Assembly: GCA_963835495.1 (NCBI GenBank)
Contig: CAWIFQ010000003.1
Coordinates: forward strand, 1,674,001 to 1,738,000
Reading direction: 5' to 3'
Source of the DNA: Acaudatibacter sp963835495
GTDB lineage: Bacteria; Pseudomonadota; Alphaproteobacteria; Caulobacterales; Caulobacteraceae
DNA length: 64,000 nt
Shown here: in pieces, positions 17,921 to 26,152 of the stretch
How the letters are laid out: each line of letters opens with the position of its first letter
Position numbering within the stretch: position 1 is the first letter of the stretch
Made by a program: the position numbers and the translations under genes
Notes under the pieces: generated by a model
The model's database searches: none
What the model was told of the DNA's origin: nothing
The model's input: the letters and a program-made list of their open reading frames with translations, nothing else

Positions 17921-18979
17921 TTAGGCGGTCACCGCGCTCGACTGGGCGCGGCGATAGTCGCGCGGCGAGACGCCGTAGCGGTCGCGGAAGGCGCGGCTGA
18001 AATGAGCCGAGCCGTTGAAGCCCCAGCGGAAGCAGATCTCGGAGATCGAGAGGCTGGCGAAGATCGGGCTGGTCAGGTCGAGGCGACAGCGTTCGAGCCG
18101 CCGGATGCGCAGGTAGGTCGAGAAGTTCTGGCCCGCGGCGGCGAACAGCTTCTGCAGCGAGCGCGCCGAGATCCCGTCCGCACTGGCGACCTGCTCGAGC
18201 GTCAGTTCCGGGTCGGCCAGCATGGTCTCGATGGTCTGGCAGACCCGATGCAGGTGCGCCGCCCTGGCCGCGCCCGCCCCGCCCTGCGACGCCGGCGAAC
18301 CCTCCGCCGCGAGGTTGGCGACGAGGAACTCGGTCAGCGCCAGTTCGACCGGCCGCAACTGCTCGGCGGTCAGGTCGCCCAGCGTATCGGCCGTCGCACG
18401 CAGCAGGCCGGAGAAGATGTGGCCAAGCCCGCTCTGGCCGCGCAGCCGCCCGACCCGCAACGACAGCGGCGCGATCAGGCGGTGGTCCAGCGCGACCCTG
18501 GGGGCGCTTATGAAGAGCACGCGGAACGGCGTCGTCAGCCGCAGCGCGGCGTTCATGCCGGTGGGGCCGTAGATGATGTCGTCGACCTCGAGCGCGACCG
18601 TGGTCTCTCCGTCGAAGAAGGTCGCCTCGCCGCGCAGCAGCACGACCAGCCACACCGCGGCCGGTTGGTTCGGGTTGCGGCCCGAGATCGCCTGCGGGCT
18701 GCCGGACATCAGCGCGAAGTCCATGCCGAGCGGCGAGACCATGCACGAGACCTCGCCCTCGAACGCCTCGTCCTCGGACGGCTCGCCGTGCGGCAGGCCC
18801 AACCGCGTCAGCACTTCGCGCCAGGCGACCCGGCGCTCGGACGCCGGGTAGCTGCTGGTCGAGAAGCGCCACGCCCGCATGCCTTCCGGCGGCGCGGGCC
18901 TGACGTCAGTCGCAATCTGCGCCGAGGGGGTCAGCGGCTCCGTCCTTCGCTTGCGCCCTCGTTCAGAGGGCGCGGGCAT
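17921..18979 (-). CDS. AraC-family transcriptional regulator
   Basis: A 352-residue regulator. Residues 35-200 form an N-terminal AraC-binding-like domain with the YGPTGMNAALR segment. The last 100 residues carry two helix-turn-helix motifs (LTLEQVASADGISARSLQKL, then SISEICFRWGFNGSAHFSRA) and the family tail YGVSPRDYRR. It starts 4 bp after the TauD dioxygenase stop, so the two are probably one transcript, and it likely controls that gene or the divergent hydrolase. A later ATG (34 codons in) is a possible alternative start. Confidence 0.9.
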   Translation of the reverse strand: MPAPSERGRKRRTEPLTPSAQIATDVRPAPPEGMRAWRFSTSSYPASERRVAWREVLTRLGLPHGEPSEDEAFEGEVSCMVSPLGMDFALMSGSPQAISGRNPNQPAAVWLVVLLRGEATFFDGETTVALEVDDIIYGPTGMNAALRLTTPFRVLFISAPRVALDHRLIAPLSLRVGRLRGQSGLGHIFSGLLRATADTLGDLTAEQLRPVELALTEFLVANLAAEGSPASQGGAGAARAAHLHRVCQTIETMLADPELTLEQVASADGISARSLQKLFAAAGQNFSTYLRIRRLERCRLDLTSPIFASLSISEICFRWGFNGSAHFSRAFRDRYGVSPRDYRRAQSSAVTA

Positions 18980-18983
18980 CCTC

Positions 18984-19790
18984 TCAGAACGGACGGTCTC
19001 CGGCCACCGTCACCCGGAAGCCGGACCGAACCTGGGGGAAATAGTCCCAGGTCGCCAGGTGCTGGGTGCAGCGATTGTCCCAGAACGCGATGGCGTGCGG
19101 GGTCCAGCGGAAGCGCACGTGGAAGTTCGGATTGGTCATGTGGGCGTAGAGGAACTTCAGCACCGCCTCGCTCTCGCCGGCCGGCAGCTCGACGATCCGC
19201 GTGACGTAGGACGCGTTGACGAACAGCAGCTTCCGCCCGGTGACCGGATGGGTACGCACGACCGGGTGGACCGCGCAGGGATATTTGCGATCCACGTCCG
19301 GAAACAGCGGCCGGTAGACGTGGTCGGCGTCGTGGACGGCGGTCAGGCCTTCCAGGAAGGCCTTCATGCGCGGCGAGAGCGCTTCGTAGGCGGCGTACAT
19401 GCTGGCGAACAGGGTGTCCCCGCCGATCTCGGGGACCGTGTGCAGGTAGAGGATCGATCCGAGCGGCGGCTCGGCGTCGCAGGTCAGATCCGAGTGCCAA
19501 TCCTCGCCCGCGACGTATTTCAACTCCGCATCGGCATGGATGGCGACGATCTCCGGGTGGTCCTCCAGGCCCGGCACCGCCGAGTGGAAGGCCAGTTCGC
19601 CGAACAACCGGCCGAACGCCTTGTGCCGCTCGTGATCGATCGGCTGGTCGCGGAAGAACAGCACCAGGTGGTCGGCCAGCGCCCTCTTCAGCGCCGCGAC
19701 ATCGCCGGCGCTCAGGGACTGGCTGAGGTCGACGCCGCTGACTTCCGCGCCGATCCGCGGCGTCAGCGGCGTGACGGTGATCGAGCTCAT
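18984..19790 (-). CDS. TauD/TfdA-family dioxygenase
   Basis: A 268-residue Fe(II)/2-oxoglutarate oxygenase. The iron triad is His and Asp in EDWHSDLTC near residue 110 and the distal His in WDNRCTQHLATW near 245. The 2-oxoglutarate Arg follows in SGFRVTV. A THPVTGRKLLFVN motif is typical of the alkylsulfonate/2,4-D subgroup. The ATG at 19788-19790 is preceded by GGAGGCGAC. It faces the isochorismatase-family gene across a 114-bp promoter region and is followed by an AraC gene. Substrate unknown; the family cleaves taurine, alkylsulfonates or aryloxyalkanoates. Confidence 0.9.
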   Translation of the reverse strand: MSSITVTPLTPRIGAEVSGVDLSQSLSAGDVAALKRALADHLVLFFRDQPIDHERHKAFGRLFGELAFHSAVPGLEDHPEIVAIHADAELKYVAGEDWHSDLTCDAEPPLGSILYLHTVPEIGGDTLFASMYAAYEALSPRMKAFLEGLTAVHDADHVYRPLFPDVDRKYPCAVHPVVRTHPVTGRKLLFVNASYVTRIVELPAGESEAVLKFLYAHMTNPNFHVRFRWTPHAIAFWDNRCTQHLATWDYFPQVRSGFRVTVAGDRPF

Positions 19791-19904
19791 GTCGCCTCCG
19801 GCTGCCGGCGCCGCCAAATTGCGGCAAGCCGGCGCGAGGCGCTAGCATGGGCGGCAGCTCGTCCCAACCCGCGTCCGCCCGGCGGACCTTGCAACGGCGG
19901 CCCG

Positions 19905-20555
19905 ATGTCGATTCCGAGTGCGTCCGAGCTGGCCGAGATGATCGCTCCGGCGCGCAGCGCGCTGGTAGTCATCGACGTGCAGGCGGATTTCGCCAGCCCT
20001 ACCGGCGCCATGGCCAGGATGGGCGCCGACCTGGGCGGGGTCGAAGCGGTGCTCGACAATGTCGAAACCCTGCTCGCCGCCGCCCGCCGCTCTGGAGCCT
20101 GCGTCGCTTTCGCCCGCGTCATCACCAGTCCGCAGACCAACTCCGCAGCCTTGAAGAACTTCAACGCCCGAAAGGGGTTGGCCCCAAACGCGCTGGACCT
20201 CTGCCGTGAAGGCGACCGCGGCTGCGACTTCTACCGCGTCGCCCCCCTCCCCGGAGAGATCGAGGTGTCGAAGCGGCTGTTCAGCGCCTTCCATGGCGCC
20301 GACCTGGACCTGCGGCTGCGCCAGCGGGGCGTCGACACCCTGATCCTGGTAGGCCTGACCACGAACTGCTGCGTCGACGCGACCGCCCGCGACGCTTTCC
20401 ATCGGGACTTCAACGTGTTCGTCGTCTCAGATGCGACAGCGGCCTACGGCGGAGAAACCCAGCGCCAGGCGCTGGCCGCCCTCGCCCAGAACTGCGCGCT
20501 GATCGTCGAGACCGCCGAGGTGGGGTCCGCCTGGGGCCGTGATCGACGCGGCTGA
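19905..20555 (+). CDS. Isochorismatase-family cysteine hydrolase
   Basis: A 216-residue hydrolase with the isochorismatase/N-carbamoylsarcosine-amidase triad: Asp24 in VVIDVQADF, Lys in EVSKRLFSAF near residue 125 and Cys in LTTNCCVDAT near 158. It is divergent from the TauD dioxygenase, which suggests shared regulation by the AraC protein. Only 12 bp separate its stop from the convergent cyclase gene. It differs clearly from the copy at 1.1 kb. Amide or carbamate hydrolysis is likely; the substrate is not identifiable. Confidence 0.87.
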   Translation: MSIPSASELAEMIAPARSALVVIDVQADFASPTGAMARMGADLGGVEAVLDNVETLLAAARRSGACVAFARVITSPQTNSAALKNFNARKGLAPNALDLCREGDRGCDFYRVAPLPGEIEVSKRLFSAFHGADLDLRLRQRGVDTLILVGLTTNCCVDATARDAFHRDFNVFVVSDATAAYGGETQRQALAALAQNCALIVETAEVGSAWGRDRRG

Positions 20556-20567
20556 GCCCGGCTGACG

Positions 20568-21485
20568 CTAGAACATCGCGATCGGGTTGAGCGGAGAACC
20601 CGTGCCGCCCTCGATCTTCAGCGGCGCCAGCGTGAGCAGGAAGGTGCAGCGCCCGAGCTCGGCGCAAACCTGGGCGACCTGCTCGAGATCGAGATTGTCG
20701 AGAAGGTGCAGCCCCATCGAAACCAGGCCGATCATGTGGATCGGCATCGGCCAGTCGGGCGCGACCCTCGCCGCCGGGATCGGATCGTGCACGCCGTCGC
20801 CGCCGAGCACGGCCGCCTGCCGCTGGTGCAGCCAGAGCGCCACGTCGGGATCCAGCCCGGGGACGTTCTGATCGTCGTGGGTCTTGCGCCGTTCGTCCCG
20901 GCCGAGCCGGATCAGGACGATGTCGCCCTTCCCTACCCTGCAGCCCTGCGCAGCCTCGACCTGTTCCAGGTCGGCCGCGCCGATCATCCGGTCGTGTTCG
21001 ATGAAGGGAACGCCCAGGGCGCGCGGCACGTCGAGCAGCACCCCCCTGCCCGCGACACCGTCCCTCAGTGTCATCACCGTGTTGCGGCGCGCGCCGGTGC
21101 TCTTCACGTCGGTCGCCGGGTGGCCGTTGTACATCCGGCCGCTCTGGAAAACGTGGCACAGCGCGTCGAGGTGGCTCGACGCCATGCCGTGGAAGGCGAT
21201 GCCGATATAGTCGGTCGAGACCTCCAGACCGTCGACGCCCGGCACGCATGGGTCGTCGCCGGCGATGACCATGTGGTGGTGGGCGGGCCAGGGGTTTTCC
21301 GGACCCGGCTGCGTCGGGAAGTTGCGCGACAGGCTGACCGTGCGCCCGATCTGCACCAGGGCGGCGGCGGCCTTCAATTCGGTTTCGGTGAGATAGTTGA
21401 GGGCGCCCCGTTCGTCGTCGGGACCCCAGCGACCCCAGTTGTTGACGGAGTCGAACAGCACTTGCAGCTCAGACGCCTCGGTCAC
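20568..21485 (-). CDS. Cyclase-family protein (kynurenine-formamidase-like)
   Basis: A 305-residue protein of the Cyclase/KynB fold, zinc or manganese hydrolases that open lactones or hydrolyse formamides, with homologues in polyketide clusters. The metal motif is HGMASSHLDALCH near residues 100-112, with the supporting GVLLDVPRALG and VLIRLGR strands. The GTG at 21483-21485 has GGGAGG eight bases upstream; an earlier GTG lacks one. It is the gene read from the operator-like site at 21535. In this module a lactone-opening role after Baeyer-Villiger oxidation is a reasonable inference. Confidence 0.87.
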   Translation of the reverse strand: MTEASELQVLFDSVNNWGRWGPDDERGALNYLTETELKAAAALVQIGRTVSLSRNFPTQPGPENPWPAHHHMVIAGDDPCVPGVDGLEVSTDYIGIAFHGMASSHLDALCHVFQSGRMYNGHPATDVKSTGARRNTVMTLRDGVAGRGVLLDVPRALGVPFIEHDRMIGAADLEQVEAAQGCRVGKGDIVLIRLGRDERRKTHDDQNVPGLDPDVALWLHQRQAAVLGGDGVHDPIPAARVAPDWPMPIHMIGLVSMGLHLLDNLDLEQVAQVCAELGRCTFLLTLAPLKIEGGTGSPLNPIAMF

Positions 21486-21534
21486 GCGCAGCGCCTCCCG
21501 CTCATCGGGTCCCCGGCACACGATGGCGCGGCGA

Positions 21535-21550
21535 CATAACGTATGTTACG
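21535..21550. promoter_or_regulatory. Operator-like palindrome, copy 1
   Basis: CATAACGTATGTTACG. Both halves fit CRTAACR separated by 2 bp. It lies 50 bp upstream of the cyclase-family gene. It is one of seven related sites between 21.5 and 28.7 kb, all in divergent promoter regions. Confidence 0.75.
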
Positions 21551-21612
21551 TATTTTCACGGCGGGTTGTAGTCAAGTCTCGGCGCCTCGGGCTCTGCATC
21601 GGACCGGGCATT

Positions 21613-21628
21613 CATAACGGATGTTCCA
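21613..21628. promoter_or_regulatory. Operator-like palindrome, copy 2 (weak)
   Basis: CATAACGGATGTTCCA. The left half is perfect; the right half has two mismatches to CRTAACR. It lies 78 bp upstream of the TetR gene, where an autoregulatory site would be expected. Confidence 0.55.
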
Positions 21629-21705
21629 CGAAATGAGGTCGCCGGGGTTGCGCAAGCTCGGATAAAACGGGGATATCGCCGCGCGCGGGAGAACGAAGCG
21701 ACGTC

Positions 21706-22374
21706 ATGGCCAAATCTGTCGATCACGCCGAACGGCGCGAGATCTTCGCCGAAGCGGCGCTGCGGGTGATCATGAAGGACGGCATCGCGGGCCTGACCGT
21801 GCGGCGCGTGTCCCAGGAGGCCGGCTACACCACCGGCGCCCTGACCCACTACTTTCAGTCGAAGGACCAGCTGCTGGTCCAGGCCTCCGAACAATCGGCG
21901 CGGCTGGTGCGCGAACGGATGGCGCGCGCGGAGTCGATCGTGCCGGCGGTCGAGGCGATCCGGCGGGTGGTGGCGCTGGCGCTGCCGCTCACCGCCGAGA
22001 CCCGCAGCTATTGGCGGATCTGGGTCGGGTTCTGGGAGCGGTCGAGCTACGACGACGAGGTCGCCCGCACCATGCGGCTGCGCTACCAGGAATGGCGCCA
22101 GCGACTGGCGCGCCTGCTGCAGCGCGCCCAGGAAGAAGGCGACGTCGCGCCGGGGGTCAACATCGCCCAGGCCGCCGACGCCCTCGTGGCCCTGGTCGAC
22201 GGCATCGGCGTCGAGGTTCTGCTGGGCGTGCAGCGCATTCCCGCCGCGCGCCAGCGGGCCATGTTCGACTTGTGGCTCGAAACGGTGAGATCGAAGCCGA
22301 TCGGCGGCGACGAAGCCGCGGTCAAGCCGGCGGCGGCGCGAAAACCAGGTCGCCTCAAGGCGAGCGCCCGCTAG
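21706..22374 (+). CDS. TetR-family regulator, probable controller of the 20.6-30.0 kb module
   Basis: A 222-residue TetR protein. The helix-turn-helix is at residues 25-55 (GIAGLTVRRVSQEAGYTTGA, then LTHYFQSKDQLL). The C-terminal ligand-binding domain is of the BetI-like type (ETRSYWRIWVGFWERSSYDD), followed by a basic, Ala/Pro-rich tail. It lies within the module whose promoters share one palindrome and has a weak copy upstream of itself, so I infer it is the repressor binding those sites and is relieved by the module's substrate. The VOC gene follows 38 bp later, probably on the same transcript. Confidence 0.88.
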   Translation: MAKSVDHAERREIFAEAALRVIMKDGIAGLTVRRVSQEAGYTTGALTHYFQSKDQLLVQASEQSARLVRERMARAESIVPAVEAIRRVVALALPLTAETRSYWRIWVGFWERSSYDDEVARTMRLRYQEWRQRLARLLQRAQEEGDVAPGVNIAQAADALVALVDGIGVEVLLGVQRIPAARQRAMFDLWLETVRSKPIGGDEAAVKPAAARKPGRLKASAR

Positions 22375-22412
22375 GGGCTCGCGCGGCGAACAGGATGCTC
22401 GGGAGGGCGCTC

Positions 22413-22934
22413 ATGGCGGGCGATTGGCGGCTCGAACGGTTCTACCACACCATCATCAACGCCCGGGACATCGACGAGACCGTCGTCTTCTACCAGGCGC
22501 TGGGCTTCGAGATCGTCAGGGACCGGCGGCGGATGACCTGGCCGCCGGGCGGCGGCGTGGTGTTCGGCCTGATCCCCGACACCAAGGGGCGCGGAGGTAC
22601 GCTGATGGCCCTGCCCGACGATCCGCCGCCCGACGGTCCGATGTTGGACATCATCCAGTGGCTCGAACCTGAAGCGACCTTCAACGACATCTCGCCGATG
22701 ACGGTGCCGCGGGTGACGGCGTTCAGGACCCGCAACGTGCAGGGCGCGCTGAAGGCGATGCAGGCCAAGGGCTACCGGACGACCACGGCCGACGCCTATA
22801 CCGGCAATGCTGCGGCGGGCATCCTGGCCGTCGGCGCGGTCTACGATCCCAACGGCAACATCATCGAACTGATCGAGCTCGAGCCGGGCCTGACCACCTC
22901 GAAGCTGCAGGAGGTCTACGGGACCGACGAATAG
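22413..22934 (+). CDS. VOC-family protein, paralogue A
   Basis: A 173-residue vicinal-oxygen-chelate protein. Module 1 opens with LERFYHTIINARDIDETVVF and the second module ends in VYDPNGNIIELIELEPG. His in FYHTIIN and Glu in NIIELIE fit metal ligands of ring-cleaving or isomerising members. The ATG at 22413 follows GGGAGG by six bases. It is co-directional with TetR and converges, after a 16-bp gap, on a clearly related VOC gene. Shared segments include VPRVTAFRTRN and DPNGNIIELIEL. Reaction unknown. Confidence 0.85.
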   Translation: MAGDWRLERFYHTIINARDIDETVVFYQALGFEIVRDRRRMTWPPGGGVVFGLIPDTKGRGGTLMALPDDPPPDGPMLDIIQWLEPEATFNDISPMTVPRVTAFRTRNVQGALKAMQAKGYRTTTADAYTGNAAAGILAVGAVYDPNGNIIELIELEPGLTTSKLQEVYGTDE

Positions 22935-22950
22935 CCGTGGGCGATCGCGG

Positions 22951-23469
22951 TCACGACGGCTTGCTCGCCAGCGCCTGGTTCGCTTTCGAATGCCGGACGC
23001 CGGGGGCAAGCTCGATCAACTCGATCAGGTTGCCATTCGGGTCGCGGCAGCAGACCGAGCCCAGCACGCCCAGCGCCTTGCCCGGTTCGTGCATCGCGCT
23101 GACAAACGGCACGCCGGCCGCCGTCAGGTCGCTTATCGCCTGCGGCAGGTTGCGGGTGCGGAAGGCGATGATGCGCGGCACCGTGGCCCCGCTCGTCGCC
23201 GGATCCGGGAAGGCGGCGCGGGGCGTAACCCACTCGATCAGGTCCATCATCGGCCCGTCGGGGTCCTGCGGCAGGACCATCAACACCCCCCGGCCTTGCG
23301 CCCGGTCGAGGCCGAACAACGTCGCGACGAAGCCGGGCCATTCGACGTTGCGCCGGTCGTCCAGTACGTCGAAGCCCAGCCGGCGATAGAAGGCGATCAA
23401 CTCGTCCAGGTCGCGGCAGTTGATCACCGTGTGATAGAGGTTCGTCAGAGCCCAGCCGTTTTCGGCCAT
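22951..23469 (-). CDS. VOC-family protein, paralogue B
   Basis: A 172-residue paralogue of the convergent VOC protein. The same landmarks occur in the same order: LYHTVINCRDLDELIAFY, MMDLIEWVTP, VPRIIAFRTRN and RDPNGNLIELIELAPG. It begins 25 bp after the Baeyer-Villiger monooxygenase stop, so it is probably expressed from the operator-like site at 25178. Two diverged copies in one regulon suggest a heteromeric enzyme or two related steps. The family does not allow the reaction to be named. Confidence 0.86.
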   Translation of the reverse strand: MAENGWALTNLYHTVINCRDLDELIAFYRRLGFDVLDDRRNVEWPGFVATLFGLDRAQGRGVLMVLPQDPDGPMMDLIEWVTPRAAFPDPATSGATVPRIIAFRTRNLPQAISDLTAAGVPFVSAMHEPGKALGVLGSVCCRDPNGNLIELIELAPGVRHSKANQALASKPS

Positions 23470-23494
23470 TCGCAGCCTCCCTTGTGATGTTGGG

Positions 23495-25138
23495 TCAGTT
23501 CGCCGGCGCGCCGAACCGGAAGCCGGCGTAACCGCCCTTCGCGATCGCCTCGCAGCGCTCGCGGTAGGCGGCGAACCCGCCGAGATAGACCCCGAACTTG
23601 CGCGGCTTTCCCGGCACGTTGGCGCCGAAGTACCAGGACGCCGCCCGCGGATAGAGCGTGCCCGAGACGACCTCGTCGGAATGGGCGACCCACGCCCCTT
23701 CCGCCGCCTCGGTGGCCTCGATCGTGTCGAGCTGACGCTCGCGCATGTGGAGAATGCAGTCGGCGATCCAGTCGACGTGCTGCTCCACCGCGGTCGGCAT
23801 GTTGGCGAGCACCGACGGGCTCAGCGGCCCGGTGACGGTGAAGAGGTTCGGAAAGCCAGCGACGCCAAGGCCGAGGTAGGATTGCGGGCCGTCGCCCCAT
23901 TTCTCGCGCAGGCTGACGCCGCCGCGGCCGCGGATGTCGATGGCCAGCAGCGCCCCGGTCAGCGCATCGAACCCGGTCGCCAGCACCAGATCGTCGAGTT
24001 CGTAGTGATGCTCCGTCGTGAACACGGCGTCCGCGGTGATCTCCTGGATCGGCGCCTTGCGGATATCGACGAGGGTGACGTTGTCGCGGTTGAAAGTGGC
24101 GTAATAGTCGTCGTCGACCGGAGGGCGCTTCACGCCGATCGGGTGGTCGGACGGGACCAGCCTGCGGGCGACCTCGGGGTCGTTGACGGTCGCCAGGATC
24201 TGCTCGCGCACGAACGCCTGCGCCGTCTCGTTGGCTTCGAGGCTGGTGAACAGATCGGTGAAGGCGGTGAAGAATCGCATCCCGCCGATGGCCCACAGCA
24301 ACTCGTACCGCGCGCGGCGTTCGGCCTCGCTCACTTCCAGCGCCGACCGCGTCGGAAGGTCGAACGGCACCGCGCCGGCCGAATTCGAGCACTGCTCGCG
24401 GATGGCCTCGTAGTTGGTCTTCACCCAGGCGTCGAACTCATGGCTTGTGGCCCGGTTCGCGGCGGGCAGCACCCAGTTGGCGGTCCGCTGGAAGACGGTG
24501 AGGTGGCTGGCCTGCTGCGCGATCCTGGGGATCGCCTGCACGCCAGAGGCGCCAGTGCCGATCACCCCGACCCGCCGGCCGCTAAAATTGACGCCGTCGT
24601 GCGGCCAGGCGGCCGTGTGCCACAGCTTGCCCTTGAACCGGTCCAGGCCGGGGATGTCGGGCCACTGGATCTGCGAGAGGCAACCGGCGGCCGAGACCAC
24701 GAACTGCGCCTCGACCCGGCTGCCGTCGCTGGCCTCGATGCGCCAGCGTGAGGTCGTCTCGTCGAAGCTCGCGCGGGTCACCGCGGCGTCGAAGCGGATG
24801 TGGTCGCGCAGGCCGAAGCGGTCTGCCACGTGGCCGAGATAGCTCAGGATCTCAGGCTGCTCGGAGTAGCGCAGGCTCCAGTCCCACTCCTGCTGCAGCT
24901 CGTTCGAGAACGAGTAGCTGTAGTAGTAGCTCTCGCAGTCGCAGCGGGCGCCAGGATAGCGGTTCCAGTACCAGACCCCGCCGACGTCGCCGCCCTTTTC
25001 GAACGCCAGCACCTTCAGGCCCAGCTGCGTCAGCCGCTGCACTGCGTAGAGGCCCGCGAAGCCCGCGCCGATGACGACGACGTCGTATGCCTCGACGGGT
25101 CTCGCGTTCGTCGTGTCGTCCGATGTGCTCGGCGCCAT
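23495..25138 (-). CDS. Baeyer-Villiger-type flavin monooxygenase
   Basis: A 547-residue class B flavoprotein monooxygenase. The FAD-binding GAGFAGL is at residues 24-30, and the BVMO fingerprint FKGKLWHTAAWP is present near 168-179. The NADPH-binding motif GVIGTGASG follows near 190. The RYPGARCDCES segment is typical of cyclohexanone- and phenylacetone-type enzymes. It inserts oxygen next to a ketone to give an ester or lactone, using NADPH. The ATG at 25136-25138 lies 40 bp from the best operator-like palindrome. With the divergent SDR, it fits alcohol-to-ketone-to-lactone chemistry. Confidence 0.9.
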   Translation of the reverse strand: MAPSTSDDTTNARPVEAYDVVVIGAGFAGLYAVQRLTQLGLKVLAFEKGGDVGGVWYWNRYPGARCDCESYYYSYSFSNELQQEWDWSLRYSEQPEILSYLGHVADRFGLRDHIRFDAAVTRASFDETTSRWRIEASDGSRVEAQFVVSAAGCLSQIQWPDIPGLDRFKGKLWHTAAWPHDGVNFSGRRVGVIGTGASGVQAIPRIAQQASHLTVFQRTANWVLPAANRATSHEFDAWVKTNYEAIREQCSNSAGAVPFDLPTRSALEVSEAERRARYELLWAIGGMRFFTAFTDLFTSLEANETAQAFVREQILATVNDPEVARRLVPSDHPIGVKRPPVDDDYYATFNRDNVTLVDIRKAPIQEITADAVFTTEHHYELDDLVLATGFDALTGALLAIDIRGRGGVSLREKWGDGPQSYLGLGVAGFPNLFTVTGPLSPSVLANMPTAVEQHVDWIADCILHMRERQLDTIEATEAAEGAWVAHSDEVVSGTLYPRAASWYFGANVPGKPRKFGVYLGGFAAYRERCEAIAKGGYAGFRFGAPAN

Positions 25139-25177
25139 GGCAAAGCCCGCTTTCGTTCCGGCCAAAATCGCAATCTA

Positions 25178-25193
25178 CATAACGGACGTTATG
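25178..25193. promoter_or_regulatory. Operator-like palindrome, copy 3 (perfect)
   Basis: CATAACGGACGTTATG. A perfect inverted repeat of CATAACG around GA, 40 bp upstream of the Baeyer-Villiger gene. It is the best match of the seven related sites and best defines the half-site. Confidence 0.8.
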
Positions 25194-25232
25194 GCGAAGG
25201 AATGGTAGGCGGGCAAGCGGGCGCGTTGCGTC

Positions 25233-25248
25233 CATAACGCGCGATATG
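25233..25248. promoter_or_regulatory. Operator-like palindrome, copy 4
   Basis: CATAACGCGCGATATG. One mismatch in the right half. It lies 71 bp upstream of the SDR gene, on the opposite side of the divergent region from copy 3. Confidence 0.72.
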
Positions 25249-25318
25249 TACGCTGCAGCGACGGCTTGACGCCCCCGCGGCCGCGGGTCTCGGTGTCCGA
25301 TGGTTCAAGGAGACGCAG

Positions 25319-26119
25319 ATGAAGCGAGCGGATGGCAAGGTGGCGCTGGTTACGGGCGCGGGCAGCGGCATTGGACGCGCGACGGCTGCGGCGCTCGCCG
25401 GTGAAGGCGCCGATGTGATCGTGGCCGACGTCGATCTGGCGGGCGCGGAGGAGACGCGCCGGCTCATCGCCGAGGCCGGCGGCCGCGCCGAAGTCGTGGC
25501 GCTCGATGTCTCGAGCGAGGCCGCTTGGGCCGGCATAGTCGATCGTCTGCGCCAGCGCGGCGGGGCTCTGCACATCCTCGTCAACAACGCCGGCCTGTGC
25601 ATCCGCGCGCCGGTGCTCGACATGAGCCTGGAGGCCTGGCGGCGGCAGAATGCGGTCAACCTCGACGGCGTCTTCCTGGCGGTGAAGGCGTGCCTGCCGC
25701 TGATGGCGGCCTCCGGCGGCGGCTCGATCGTCAACATCTCGTCGGTCGCCGGGCTGAAGGGCGTCGCGGGACTTTCCGGCTATTGCGCCAGCAAGGGCGG
25801 CGTCCGGCTCTTCACCAAGGCGGTGGCGCTGGAGTGCGCCCAGGCGCGCAACGGCGTGCGGGTCAACTCGATCCACCCCGGCGCCATCGAGACGCCGATC
25901 TGGGTGAAGATGCATAACGACGGCGTCCTGCCCGCGGACACCAACTCCAACGAGACGGCGATGGAGCGGACGCGGTCGGCCTCGGCCAGGTTCACGCCGA
26001 TGGGCCACGCCGGCGCGCCGCAGGACATCGCCGAGGGCGTCGTCTACCTATGCTCGGACGCCGCCCGGTATGTGACCGGCGCCGAACTGGTGATCGACGG
26101 CGGCGTGTACGCCGGCTGA
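25319..26119 (+). CDS. SDR-family oxidoreductase
   Basis: A 266-residue classical SDR. TGAGSGIG is at residues 12-19 and NNAG at 89-92. The catalytic Ser is in NISSV near 141, with Tyr155 and Lys159 in YCASK. The C-terminal VTGAELVIDGGVYAG is the usual end of NAD-linked SDRs, and the acidic VADVD after strand 2 favours NAD over NADP. A good AAGGAG precedes the ATG. It is read away from the Baeyer-Villiger gene and shares its divergent operator region, so oxidation of an alcohol to the ketone used by that enzyme is a reasonable inference. Confidence 0.9.
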   Translation: MKRADGKVALVTGAGSGIGRATAAALAGEGADVIVADVDLAGAEETRRLIAEAGGRAEVVALDVSSEAAWAGIVDRLRQRGGALHILVNNAGLCIRAPVLDMSLEAWRRQNAVNLDGVFLAVKACLPLMAASGGGSIVNISSVAGLKGVAGLSGYCASKGGVRLFTKAVALECAQARNGVRVNSIHPGAIETPIWVKMHNDGVLPADTNSNETAMERTRSASARFTPMGHAGAPQDIAEGVVYLCSDAARYVTGAELVIDGGVYAG

Positions 26120-26152
26120 ACGCGAGGGCCGGGCCCTCGCGCCACCCGCGCT

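Noticed and set aside
17397..18872. Long minus-strand open frame including the peptide VIAGLVPATH
   Set aside because: It overlaps the AraC and IclR genes in another frame, and its recognisable peptide is the translated palindromic repeat.
18879..19904. Open frame joining the isochorismatase-family gene to upstream plus-strand sequence
   Set aside because: It runs opposite the TauD and AraC genes and contains no recognisable domain. The ATG at 19905 begins the family core.
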